49,126 nt of DNA from Bacteroidales bacterium (GTDB lineage Bacteria; Bacteroidota; Bacteroidia; Bacteroidales; Muribaculaceae). The notes under the pieces are model-generated. The model was not told the origin of the DNA. It worked only from the letters and a program-made list of their open reading frames with translations, and searched no databases. Positions 16,691 through 24,049 of this stretch are shown here, one piece after another. The position numbers and the translations under genes were made by a program. Where the stretch lies: assembly GCA_004553095.1 (NCBI GenBank), contig SFMJ01000002.1, positions 1 to 49,126 on the forward strand. Direction: 5' to 3'. Each line of letters begins with the position of its first letter. Position 1 is the first letter of the stretch.

Positions 16691-18136
16691 CTATTGCAGC
16701 GAGGGGAGGAGGATGTCGAAGCGGAGGCCTCCGGAGGGTTGGTTGGAGATATGGATTTCTCCTTGGTGCACTTGGATGCTGTTTTTGACGATAGAGAGTC
16801 CGAGTCCGGTGCCGCCGGCAGCCCTGGAGCGACCCTTGTCGATGCGGTAGAAGCGCTCGAAGAGATGGGGCAAGTGCGTGGGGTCTACCCCGCAGCCATT
16901 GTCAGAGAAGGAGAGACGGATCATGCCGTCGCTGTCAGTGCCGCCGACGATCTCGATGCGATTGCCTCCGCTATAACTCAAGGCATTGTTGATCAGGTTG
17001 ACAAACACCGATTCCAATAGCGAGGCATTGCCGTTGAGCGGCATTGCGCCGTGAGTGTTATTGGCTATGGTCACCCCCTTGTTTTGCGCCAATGGGGTCA
17101 TATCGTCGACCACCGTGGCGATGATCTTGGCGAGGTCTACCGGTCGGCGTTCGATGGTTTGACTACCCTCGTCGATGCGAGTGATGGTCGACACATCGTT
17201 CAGCAGGTTGGAGAGGCGGTCGCAATTAGCAAGACAACGCTTCATAAAATCCTGTCGCTTGCTCTCCTCGAGATTGGGATAAGTCATCAGGGTCTCGAGA
17301 CACACGCGTATCGATGCCACCGGAGTCTTCAGTTCATGGTTGATATTATTGGTGAGTTGCTTTTTGAGGCGTACCTTATCCTCCTGTTCGCGGAGGGTGG
17401 CTTGATGCTCGCGGTCTCGTTCGGCGATGGCCTGTTGGAGCGAGGCATACAGACGCACGATATGAGCGGAGATATCGCCCAACTCATCGTGGCTGAACGG
17501 ACGGGCATCATAGACCGGTTCGCCACGTTCGGCATTGGCGGCAAATTCGCGAAGGCGCGAGATATGATGTCCGATCTTGCGAGTGGCGATATATCCGAGC
17601 ACACACATGATCAGCGTGATGCCTCCGATCACCCAGAGGAATCCATAGTCAGCCTTGAGCAGCGAAGAGAGCGACACGCTATAGGGGATGGCGGTGCGTA
17701 CCACGATGCCATCCTTGCCGCGGCGCGCGGAATAGAAATAACTTGAGCCGGTGCTCTGGCTAAGTCGGCGCACGGAATAACCGGAGCCGACGGCGATGGC
17801 GCGGGCTATCTCCTCGCGGTTTTGATGGTTGACCGAAGGAAGACTATCGAGTGAATTATCGTAGATCACCCGGCCGGCGCTGTTGATCACGCTGACGCGG
17901 AGCCCGCCGACGGAATGATTGCTACAACTCTGCTCCACCGGGATTCCGGCGTCGATATCATCGAGGATTTCGCTATTGATCTGCTGGAGGCGGGCGTTGA
18001 GTTCTTCAGCCTTAAACTGCTTCTCGCGGTGATATTGGAAGATCACCACCGAGCCGACCAGAATCAGCGAATAAGCCACCAGCCATAGGAAGAGGCGGCT
18101 CCAATAGGGTACACATTTCTTAGAGAATAAAGCCAT
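16691..18136 (-). CDS. Sensor histidine kinase (PhoR-like architecture)
   Basis: The 481-residue kinase has a first membrane helix at about 14-35, an extracytoplasmic sensor of roughly 125 residues, a second helix at about 165-186, a HAMP linker, a coiled stretch (about 225-260) and a HisKA domain with the phosphorylated histidine in NNINHELKTPVAS (His267). The ATP-binding domain shows NLINNALSYSGG (N box), FSDNGCGVDP (G1), LFERFYRID (F box) and GGTGLGLSIVK (G2). Its start codon lies 17 bp inside the response regulator gene, so the pair is translationally coupled. The signal is not known. It is directly upstream, on the same strand, of the steroid-reductase-like operon, which makes that operon a possible target. 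Confidence 0.95.
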   Translation of the reverse strand: MALFSKKCVPYWSRLFLWLVAYSLILVGSVVIFQYHREKQFKAEELNARLQQINSEILDDIDAGIPVEQSCSNHSVGGLRVSVINSAGRVIYDNSLDSLPSVNHQNREEIARAIAVGSGYSVRRLSQSTGSSYFYSARRGKDGIVVRTAIPYSVSLSSLLKADYGFLWVIGGITLIMCVLGYIATRKIGHHISRLREFAANAERGEPVYDARPFSHDELGDISAHIVRLYASLQQAIAERDREHQATLREQEDKVRLKKQLTNNINHELKTPVASIRVCLETLMTYPNLEESKRQDFMKRCLANCDRLSNLLNDVSTITRIDEGSQTIERRPVDLAKIIATVVDDMTPLAQNKGVTIANNTHGAMPLNGNASLLESVFVNLINNALSYSGGNRIEIVGGTDSDGMIRLSFSDNGCGVDPTHLPHLFERFYRIDKGRSRAAGGTGLGLSIVKNSIQVHQGEIHISNQPSGGLRFDILLPSLQ

Positions 18137-18812
18137 AGCCGTAACCTGATCGAGATTTTATATACTTGGCATAATTACCGATCTTGTGTCGGATGCGGGT
18201 GATATTGACATCGATGACACGGTCGACGACGATAACTTCGCCGGGCCAGATGGCGTGGATCAGTTCGTCGCGGCTGAAGATGCGCCCCGGGTCGGAGAGG
18301 AGCATGCAGAGGATCTCGAACTCCTTGCGAGGCATTTTGACTTCGACGCCGTCGACGATGCATAGTTTGCGCGAAGGGATGATCGACAGCCCCTCGAAGG
18401 TGATGGGCTTATCGCCCGTAGGGAGGTCGGGTAGTTGGCCATCATTCACGCGACGGAGCACGCTCTTGACACGCGCTATGACATTGCGTAGCGTGTAGGG
18501 CTTGGTGATATAATCATCGGCGCCGAGGTCGAGACCATCGACCATATCATCCTCACTATCCTTGGCAGTGCAGAAGATGATGGGGATCCGCGCCGTGTTG
18601 GGATTATTCTTCATAATCTTCGCTAACTGGGTGCCGGAGATATCCCCCATCATTATGTCGAGGAGCACCAGGTCGAACTGCGAAAGATCGAGGGTCAGCA
18701 CCTCCTCGGCGCTCAGAGAAGTGGTGACATCATAGCCCTCCGCCTCGAGGTTGAAACGCAACGCCTCGCAGAGAGTCTCCTCATCGTCGACCACAAGAAT
18801 ATGCTTCTTCAT
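18120..18812 (-). CDS. OmpR/PhoB-family response regulator
   Basis: An N-terminal receiver domain has the acidic pair in VVDDEE, the phosphorylated aspartate in LVLLDIMMGD (Asp52) and the conserved lysine in YITKPY. The C-terminal winged helix (about residues 130-230) ends in RSGYGYGFIL, typical of OmpR-type DNA binders. I chose the ATG at 18812 (MKKHILVV) over one two codons earlier (MLMKKH), since the family usually begins right before the first strand; either is possible. It is transcribed first, with the cognate kinase overlapping its end by 17 bp. A -7 box (TAATTTTG, minus) is at 18879-18872. Confidence 0.95.
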   Translation of the reverse strand: MKKHILVVDDEETLCEALRFNLEAEGYDVTTSLSAEEVLTLDLSQFDLVLLDIMMGDISGTQLAKIMKNNPNTARIPIIFCTAKDSEDDMVDGLDLGADDYITKPYTLRNVIARVKSVLRRVNDGQLPDLPTGDKPITFEGLSIIPSRKLCIVDGVEVKMPRKEFEILCMLLSDPGRIFSRDELIHAIWPGEVIVVDRVIDVNITRIRHKIGNYAKYIKSRSGYGYGFIL

Positions 18813-18818
18813 AAGCAA

Positions 18819-19197
18819 CTAAAGTGTTGAGACAATATGAGCGGATCATAGACGATCCTGTGTAGTGGTAACAAAATTAGCAAAAAAACAGGATATGATA
18901 GTGAAACAGGATTGAATTTAATAAAAATTTAACAAGGTGTGTCGGTGAGGAAATCTGCGTGGTAATTGCACTTCGATGGGGGTAATGTGCAATGGAGGGA
19001 AAGATAAAAATAGCAAAAAATACACATTATATATATAAAAGCAAAAAATGAATAAATTCATGTTGAAAAACATACTTTTTTTGTTGAAAAAATAGAAGAA
19101 AATTTTCTATATTTGTCTTCGAAGTTTGAAAAGAGCAAAATTATGCTTTACAGACCAACAGAGACTAATATTAATTTAACCAAAAAATACTGTAATA
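18819..19197. other. 379-bp divergent control region between the two-component genes and vorDBAC
   Basis: There is no gene here. The region is AT-rich and holds outward-facing promoters: a minus-strand -7 box TAATTTTG at 18879-18872 for the response regulator (its -33 element is weak), and the plus-strand vor promoter at 19080-19115. Between them lies a 7-bp inverted repeat ATTGCAC (18965-18971)/GTGCAAT (18987-18993) with a 15-nt spacer, which could be an operator or a weak hairpin. No riboswitch or small RNA was recognised. Confidence 0.6.
19080..19115 (+). promoter_or_regulatory. vorDBAC promoter
   Basis: TATATTTG at 19108-19115 is a perfect TAnnTTTG -7 box. The sequence TTTGTTG at 19080-19086 supplies the -33 element, with 21 bp between the second TTG and the -7 box. 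The predicted start is near 19121, leaving a leader of about 75 nt before the ferredoxin-like subunit. Confidence 0.65.
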
Positions 19198-19428
19198 ATG
19201 GCAAAAGTAAGAGGAGCGATCACCGTCAACATCGAAAGATGTAAAGGGTGTAACCTGTGTGTGGTGGCTTGTCCGACGGACACGTTGGCATTGCAGCCCA
19301 ACGAAGTAAACGACCGTGGATATCACTACACCTACATGGCGAATCCGGAGAATTGCATCGGGTGTAGTTCATGTGCCTTGGTATGTCCGGATGCATGCAT
19401 CGAGGTATACCGCAAGGTAGAAAAGTAA
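19198..19428 (+). CDS. vorD: 2-oxoacid:ferredoxin oxidoreductase delta subunit (ferredoxin-like)
   Basis: A 76-residue protein with two [4Fe-4S] ferredoxin motifs, CKGCNLCVVACP and CIGCSSCALVCP, each CX2CX2CX3CP. Such small dicluster proteins are the delta subunit of four-subunit 2-oxoacid:ferredoxin oxidoreductases, passing electrons from the TPP subunit to external ferredoxin. It is the first gene after the promoter and is followed 49 bp later by the alpha subunit. The symbol follows the common VorDBAC naming; the substrate could be branched-chain 2-oxoacids or 2-oxoglutarate (KorD). Confidence 0.9.
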   Translation: MAKVRGAITVNIERCKGCNLCVVACPTDTLALQPNEVNDRGYHYTYMANPENCIGCSSCALVCPDACIEVYRKVEK

Positions 19429-19477
19429 AACGACTAATCTCTAACCATCTAAGACAGATCAAGAAAACACAATCCGT

Positions 19478-20563
19478 ATGAAAGAAGAGGTAAGATTAAT
19501 GAAGGGAAACGAGGCGATAGCTCACGCTGCGATCCGCTATGGATGTGACGGCTATTTCGGCTATCCGATCACCCCGCAGTCGGAAGTGCTCGAGACACTC
19601 GAGGAGCTAATGCCGTGGGAGACCACCGGCATGGTAGTGCTTCAGGCTGAATCAGAACTTGCAGCCATCAACATGGTGTATGGTGGCGCAGCGACAGGTA
19701 AAGCCGTGATGACATCTTCGTCATCTCCGGGTATAAGCCTAAAGCAGGAGGGTATCTCCTATATTGCAGCAGCATCGCTGCCGGCATTGATCCTTAATGT
19801 GATGCGTGGTGGTCCGGGTCTCGGCACCATCCAGCCCTCACAAGCCGACTATTTCCAAGCCACCAAGGGTGGCGGTCATGGCGACTATCATCTTATCGTG
19901 CTTGCACCCTCTACTGTGCAGGAGATGGTAGACTTCGTGGGCCTCGGCTTCGACTTGGCATTTAAATATACCAATCCTTGTATGATCCTCGCCGACGGTA
20001 TCGTAGGCCAGATGATGGAGAAGGTGGTGCTCCCCGAGCAGCGTCCTCGCCGCACTGAAGAGGAGATCCGCCAACAGTGCCCCTGGGCCACTACCGGTCG
20101 CAAGGATAATCGCAAACGTAACGTTGTAACTTCGCTCGAACTCGAATCTGCCAAGATGGAGGTGATCAACCATCAACTCCAGGAGCGCTACAAGAAGATC
20201 GAGGAGAATGAGACTCGCTGGGAAGAGATCGGCGTGGAAGATGCCGACTATCTGATCGTGGCATTCGGCACCATCGCCCGCATCTCTGACAAGGCTCGCG
20301 AACTCGCTGCCGAAGAGGGCATCAAGGTGGGCATCATCCGCCCCATCACCCTCTGGCCCTTCCCCACAGAGGCTGTAAGAAAAGCAGCCGAGGGCAAGAA
20401 GGGTGTGCTCGTGGTCGAACTCAACGCCGGCCAGATGATCGAAGATGTACGCCTCGCCGTGCATGACTCGCTCCCCGTAGAGCACTTCGGTCGCCTCGGT
20501 GGTATCATCCCCAGCCCCGAAGAGGTGGTAACAGCTCTCAAAGAGAAAATTATCAATAAATAA
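19478..20563 (+). CDS. vorB: 2-oxoacid:ferredoxin oxidoreductase alpha subunit (VorB-like)
   Basis: The 361-residue subunit begins with the alpha-type signature ALxxGCDGYFGYPITPQSEV (seen as YGCDGYFGYPITPQSEVLE) that forms the pyrimidine-binding domain for TPP. SSSSPGISLKQEGISY and NVMRGGPGLGTIQPSQADY are conserved in VorB/KorA proteins. The C-terminal third resembles transketolase C-terminal domains (VGIIRPITLWPFP, VVELNAGQM). The enzyme oxidatively decarboxylates a 2-oxoacid to acyl-CoA, reducing ferredoxin, in anaerobic metabolism. In this gene the subunit is not fused to the gamma domain, which is separate. Gap to the beta subunit is 24 bp. Confidence 0.92.
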   Translation: MKEEVRLMKGNEAIAHAAIRYGCDGYFGYPITPQSEVLETLEELMPWETTGMVVLQAESELAAINMVYGGAATGKAVMTSSSSPGISLKQEGISYIAAASLPALILNVMRGGPGLGTIQPSQADYFQATKGGGHGDYHLIVLAPSTVQEMVDFVGLGFDLAFKYTNPCMILADGIVGQMMEKVVLPEQRPRRTEEEIRQQCPWATTGRKDNRKRNVVTSLELESAKMEVINHQLQERYKKIEENETRWEEIGVEDADYLIVAFGTIARISDKARELAAEEGIKVGIIRPITLWPFPTEAVRKAAEGKKGVLVVELNAGQMIEDVRLAVHDSLPVEHFGRLGGIIPSPEEVVTALKEKIINK

Positions 20564-20587
20564 TAATCACGCTCTATTATCAACGTT

Positions 20588-21349
20588 ATGAATATCGAAG
20601 AAATAATCAAAGAAGAGAACAAGGTCTATTGCAAGCCTGAACTCTTGGAAGAGGTCCACATGCATTATTGCCCCGGATGCTCGCACGGCGTGATTCACAA
20701 GCTTCTGGCAGAGGTACTCGCCGAGATGGGACTTGCCGACCATGCTGTCGGTGTGTCGCCCGTAGGTTGCGCCGTATTCGCATACAATTATATCAATGTA
20801 GACTGGGTGGAAGCTGCCCACGGTCGTGCGCCGGCAGTGGCTACAGCCATGTCGCGTCTCTGGCCTGAGAATGTGGTGTTCACATATCAGGGCGACGGCG
20901 ATATGTCTGCCATCGGTACTGCCGAGTCGATCCATGCCGCCAACCGCGGTGAAAACATCGTCATGATCTTCGTTAATAATGCCATCTATGGTATGACCGG
21001 AGGTCAGATGGCTCCTACCACTCTCGTAGGCCAAAAGACTGCCACCACTCCTTACGGACGTCGTGTCGATCTGAATGGTCACCCCCTCGAGATCACCAAT
21101 CTTATGGCTATCCTCGATGGTACTTGCTACGTAACTCGCCAGTCTGTACACACAGCCGCCGCTGTCCGCAAGACCAAAGCAGCCCTCAAAAAGGCTTTCG
21201 AAAATGCCATCGCCAAGAAGGGTACTTCTGTAGTGGAGGTCGTTTCTACATGCAACAGCGGTTGGAAGCTCACTCCCGAAATGGCGAACAAATGGATGGA
21301 AGAACACATGTTCGAGAAATATCCTCTCGGCGACCTTAAAAACGTTTAA
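20588..21349 (+). CDS. vorA: 2-oxoacid:ferredoxin oxidoreductase beta subunit (TPP-binding)
   Basis: A 253-residue TPP-binding subunit. CPGCSHGVIHKLLAE near the start is the usual beta-subunit cluster/TPP contact, and the TPP/Mg2+ motif GDGDMSAIG runs on to NNAIYGMTGGQMAPTT, with the NN end of the motif and the GMTGGQ segment intact. It pairs with the alpha subunit to form the active site. It sits between alpha (24-bp gap) and gamma (12-bp gap) in one operon. The long antisense frame opposite this gene is a shadow and was not annotated. Confidence 0.93.
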   Translation: MNIEEIIKEENKVYCKPELLEEVHMHYCPGCSHGVIHKLLAEVLAEMGLADHAVGVSPVGCAVFAYNYINVDWVEAAHGRAPAVATAMSRLWPENVVFTYQGDGDMSAIGTAESIHAANRGENIVMIFVNNAIYGMTGGQMAPTTLVGQKTATTPYGRRVDLNGHPLEITNLMAILDGTCYVTRQSVHTAAAVRKTKAALKKAFENAIAKKGTSVVEVVSTCNSGWKLTPEMANKWMEEHMFEKYPLGDLKNV

Positions 21350-21361
21350 GACCAATCAATC

Positions 21362-21898
21362 ATGAAAGAAGAAATAATTATAGCCGGTTTCGGTGGACAG
21401 GGTGTGCTCTCAATGGGTAAAATCCTTGCATATTCAGGTCTGATGGACGACAAAGAAGTGACCTGGATGCCCTCGTATGGTCCTGAACAGCGTGGCGGTA
21501 CTGCCAACGTCACCGTGATCCTCTCCGACGCAAAGATCTCTTCGCCGGTGCTCGATAAGTATGATATCGTAGTGGCACTCAACCAGCAGAGTCTCGACAA
21601 GTTTGCCCCCAAGGTTAAAGCCGGCGGCATCTTGATCTTCGACACCAATGGTATCCACAACCGTCCGACACGCGATGATATTAAGATCTATCCTATCGAT
21701 GCGATGGAGGCTACTCTGGAGATCGGCAACTCGAAGGCCTACAACATGGTGGTGATGGGTGCATTGCTCAAGGCGATGACCTATAAATTGCCGATGGAAA
21801 ATGTGATCAAGGGATTGAAGAAATCACTCCCCGAGCGTCACCACAAGTTGATCCCTCTCAACGAGAAGGCAATCGAAAAGGGTGCATCACTCATCTGA
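21362..21898 (+). CDS. vorC: 2-oxoacid:ferredoxin oxidoreductase gamma subunit
   Basis: The 178-residue protein starts with the gamma-subunit signature GFGGQGVLSMGKILAYSG and has YGPEQRGGTANVTVILSD, both standard for POR/KOR/VOR gamma domains, which help bind CoA. It completes the D-B-A-C set. The gene is followed by a strong hairpin at 21926-21963 and so ends the operon. Confidence 0.93.
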   Translation: MKEEIIIAGFGGQGVLSMGKILAYSGLMDDKEVTWMPSYGPEQRGGTANVTVILSDAKISSPVLDKYDIVVALNQQSLDKFAPKVKAGGILIFDTNGIHNRPTRDDIKIYPIDAMEATLEIGNSKAYNMVVMGALLKAMTYKLPMENVIKGLKKSLPERHHKLIPLNEKAIEKGASLI

Positions 21899-21925
21899 TC
21901 AAATCATATCTCAAATACCCAACTG

Positions 21926-21963
21926 AAGACGGGAGTATCAGCCAAGCTTGATACTCCCGTCTT
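21926..21963 (+). terminator. Terminator hairpin after vorC
   Basis: A perfect 15-bp inverted repeat (left arm 21926-21940, right arm 21949-21963, 8-nt loop) starts 28 bp after the vorC stop. The right arm ends in CTTT but is not followed by a longer T-run, so efficiency on plus may be moderate; the A-rich left edge could help it act in the other direction. Confidence 0.75.
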
Positions 21964-22024
21964 TAATCCAAAGCACACACTCTGTGAAACACTACCACTA
22001 TATAAAGTGGTGTTATAAAATGAA

Positions 22025-22059
22025 AAAGAGGTCTGCATCGGTGGAATGCAGACCTCTTT
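22025..22059 (-). terminator. Terminator hairpin after the OmpA-family gene
   Basis: A perfect 14-bp stem (22025-22038 with 22046-22059, 7-nt loop) lies 19 bp after the stop of the minus-strand OmpA-family gene. Read on minus, the stem runs out into TTTTTCATTTT, a good intrinsic terminator. Together with the hairpin at 21926-21963 it insulates two convergent units. Confidence 0.82.
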
Positions 22060-22077
22060 CTTAATGGGGGGATGGGA

Positions 22078-22785
22078 TTATTTGAGTGTTCCGGCTTCTG
22101 CTTGACGGATCATCTCATCGTTGGCTGTGATGTAGATCTCTACACGACGGTTCTGAGCGCGACCTTCAGCAGTTTCGTTGCTGGCAACGTATTGAGCCAT
22201 AGGTATACCCTTGGAAGTCATACGAGAAGAAGCAACACCTCTGCCGCCGATGAACGACTTTACGGCGTTGGCACGCTGGTTGGAGAGTTTCTCGTTTACC
22301 TCGAACGAACCGGTGTTGTCGGTGAAGCCGAGGATCTCGATGTTGGTGTTGGCGTTGTTACCGCTGTTGAGGTTCGAAGCGAAGTTAGCGAGATTAGTCT
22401 TGGCAGAGTTGCTGAGCTCGTAGCTGCCGGTCTTGAAGAGGATACCACCCTCGAAAGTCACGAGGATAGACTTGAGGCCGGTTTCGGGGTCAGTAGTTTC
22501 CTCGACAGTAGCAGCCTGTCCGAGTTCCTGCTCGAGTTGCTTCTTCTGCTTGTCCATGTGGTTGCCGATCAAAGCGCCGACACCGGCACCTACAGCAGCG
22601 CCGACACCTGCACCGATGGCAGCACCCTTGCCGTCGCCGATCAAGGCGCCTACACCGGCACCTACAGCAGCACCGCTACCGCCACCGATCAAGGCACCCT
22701 TACCGGTGTTGGACATGTTACAAGAAGTTCCAAGAAGGAGTGTTACACTCACCAGACCAATTGTTAAAGTTTTGAAAAGCTTCAT
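22078..22785 (-). CDS. OmpA-family lipoprotein with glycine-zipper domain
   Basis: A lipoprotein signal ends in LLLGTSC, so Cys22 is the lipidation site. Residues 28-75 are a glycine zipper in which the motif GAAVGAGVGALIG or a close variant recurs at least twice around charged GDGKGA turns; such segments insert in or cross membranes. The C-terminal OmpA domain (about 100-225) has EILGFTDNTGSFEVNEKLSNQRA, of which the first half is the canonical TDxxG peptidoglycan-binding core, and ends with AQNRRVEIYI. The protein should tether the outer membrane to peptidoglycan. At 235 residues it matches YiaD-like proteins. It is a monocistronic unit with its own terminator; the AT-rich upstream gap shows no clear -7 box. 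Confidence 0.92.
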   Translation of the reverse strand: MKLFKTLTIGLVSVTLLLGTSCNMSNTGKGALIGGGSGAAVGAGVGALIGDGKGAAIGAGVGAAVGAGVGALIGNHMDKQKKQLEQELGQAATVEETTDPETGLKSILVTFEGGILFKTGSYELSNSAKTNLANFASNLNSGNNANTNIEILGFTDNTGSFEVNEKLSNQRANAVKSFIGGRGVASSRMTSKGIPMAQYVASNETAEGRAQNRRVEIYITANDEMIRQAEAGTLK

Positions 22786-22839
22786 TTTGTTTAGGTTTTT
22801 AATTATTTGATAAGTTAATTAGTATTATATTTGGTTACA

Positions 22840-23487
22840 TTACAGAGCACCTTGCTCCACGAGGGTGGCTACGCGGTCGATGATGGCATCCTCCTTATTC
22901 TTGTCGGGATGATATCCGGCACGAAGGTTTATGCCGAAAAAGCGTCCGAACGTTTGCCAGAACCCGGCGCGGAACGACCCGAGGAAAGCCTTCACGATAT
23001 TAAACGAAGTTTGATCCGTCTCCCGATAGATAAGTTTGAGCATCACCTTGCCTTGATTCTTGGTCATCTTCTTGATAACAGGCTTATACTGTTCGAAGAT
23101 GTCCTTCTCGAGCGTTTTAAGGTGTCGTTCTCGCTCTTTCTTGTTGGGAATGGTCTGGATATACTCGTAGGTCTCGCAGAGCGTAGAGAAGGCTAATTTC
23201 GCGTATGGGAGGGTGCGCTTGACATCGCGCACGGTCTTCCAATAAAATTCCTCCTCCTTTTTGTTCTTAAAGCGCATCGGCGGATAGACCGTGATGTTCT
23301 TGATATAGGTCATACGGCAAGTGTCGCCATACTCATCGACGAAATGCGTATAGCCCTCATACGCCTTCACGGCAAGACGCGGCGAGTTGTCGTCCGGGTC
23401 TTGCGCCGGCACTCGGTGGTTGCACACGACGATCGTCATCGCCAGGATTGCGACAATCAGAGAGAATCGGGATCGTAAGTGTAGCAT
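22840..23487 (-). CDS. DUF4294 family exported protein
   Basis: From the ATG at 23487 this gives 215 residues with a signal peptide (LIVAILAMTIVVCNHRVPAQ). The body has the DUF4294 pattern: a short domain around GDTCRMTYIKNITVYPP, then a helical part with EFYWKTVRDVKRTLPYAKLA, a basic stretch with KKERERHLKTLEKDIF and a terminal NQGKVMLKLIYRETDQTS. The family is confined to Bacteroidetes, and its function is not known to me. An upstream TTG at 23505 would lengthen it by six residues but breaks the signal peptide start. It begins 28 bp after the WbqC-like gene and ends the dapB-lepB operon. Confidence 0.8.
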   Translation of the reverse strand: MLHLRSRFSLIVAILAMTIVVCNHRVPAQDPDDNSPRLAVKAYEGYTHFVDEYGDTCRMTYIKNITVYPPMRFKNKKEEEFYWKTVRDVKRTLPYAKLAFSTLCETYEYIQTIPNKKERERHLKTLEKDIFEQYKPVIKKMTKNQGKVMLKLIYRETDQTSFNIVKAFLGSFRAGFWQTFGRFFGINLRAGYHPDKNKEDAIIDRVATLVEQGAL

Positions 23488-23515
23488 AATAGTAAAGAAT
23501 GACAAAAAACATCTA

Positions 23516-24049
23516 TCAAAGAGCCAGGGTCACCTCCTTGCCCATGTGGAATAGGGCATCGAGGATCGAGAGGTCGGGATCGATCAGGAGTCGCTTCTCT
23601 TGGCGGATCAATCGAGAAGAATCGACAGTCATCCTCATAGTGAGGGCATCACGATCGATCATCGAGAGCGCCAAGTCGAGGAGTCGAGAGTTGAACTCTT
23701 CGAGGGAGATCCCTTGGGAGTTGTCGTAGATCTCTTCGAGGCGAGGCATCAGATGGATAAAATAGGGAGCGCGGCCATAGATGGTGCGGATGGCACCGAG
23801 ATGTTCGCGTCTCCACTTGCCATGCTCGGAGAGGATGGGGCAGGCATTCCGTCGCTTGAGAATGGCCGCACCCCCTTCTACCGGGATGGTGAGGATAGTG
23901 TCGGGGAGAAGAAGTCTGGCGAAAGACTTGCCCGACACTTCGGTTATTCTGTCGGCACCAAGGCGAGCGGAAATCTCGTCGGCGCCATGGCTTAGTTCGT
24001 CAAGATAGGTCTCCACCCATCGGAGGGTGGTGGTCAGAGGCGTTACCAT
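23516..24049 (-). CDS. WbqC-like family protein
   Basis: The 177-residue protein shows the WbqC pattern of a short strand (ILTIPVEGG), a segment with EHGKWRREHLGAIRTIYGRA and PYFIHLMPRLEEIY. In full WbqC proteins the region includes an N-terminal histidine/asparagine segment that is shortened here. WbqC-like proteins are found near O-antigen and lipid genes but have no proven activity that I know of. Its ATG lies within the last codons of lepB (7-bp overlap, 24043-24049), so it is translationally coupled to the signal peptidase gene. The family call is moderate. Confidence 0.6.
   Translation of the reverse strand: MVTPLTTTLRWVETYLDELSHGADEISARLGADRITEVSGKSFARLLLPDTILTIPVEGGAAILKRRNACPILSEHGKWRREHLGAIRTIYGRAPYFIHLMPRLEEIYDNSQGISLEEFNSRLLDLALSMIDRDALTMRMTVDSSRLIRQEKRLLIDPDLSILDALFHMGKEVTLAL

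Noticed and set aside
17051..17746. 231-codon plus-strand frame opposite the histidine kinase
   Set aside because: Shadow of the kinase frame; no start context or similarity.
20567..21355. 262-codon minus-strand frame opposite the VOR beta subunit
   Set aside because: The plus-strand gene has clear TPP motifs; the antisense product is low in recognisable motifs and matches shadow statistics.
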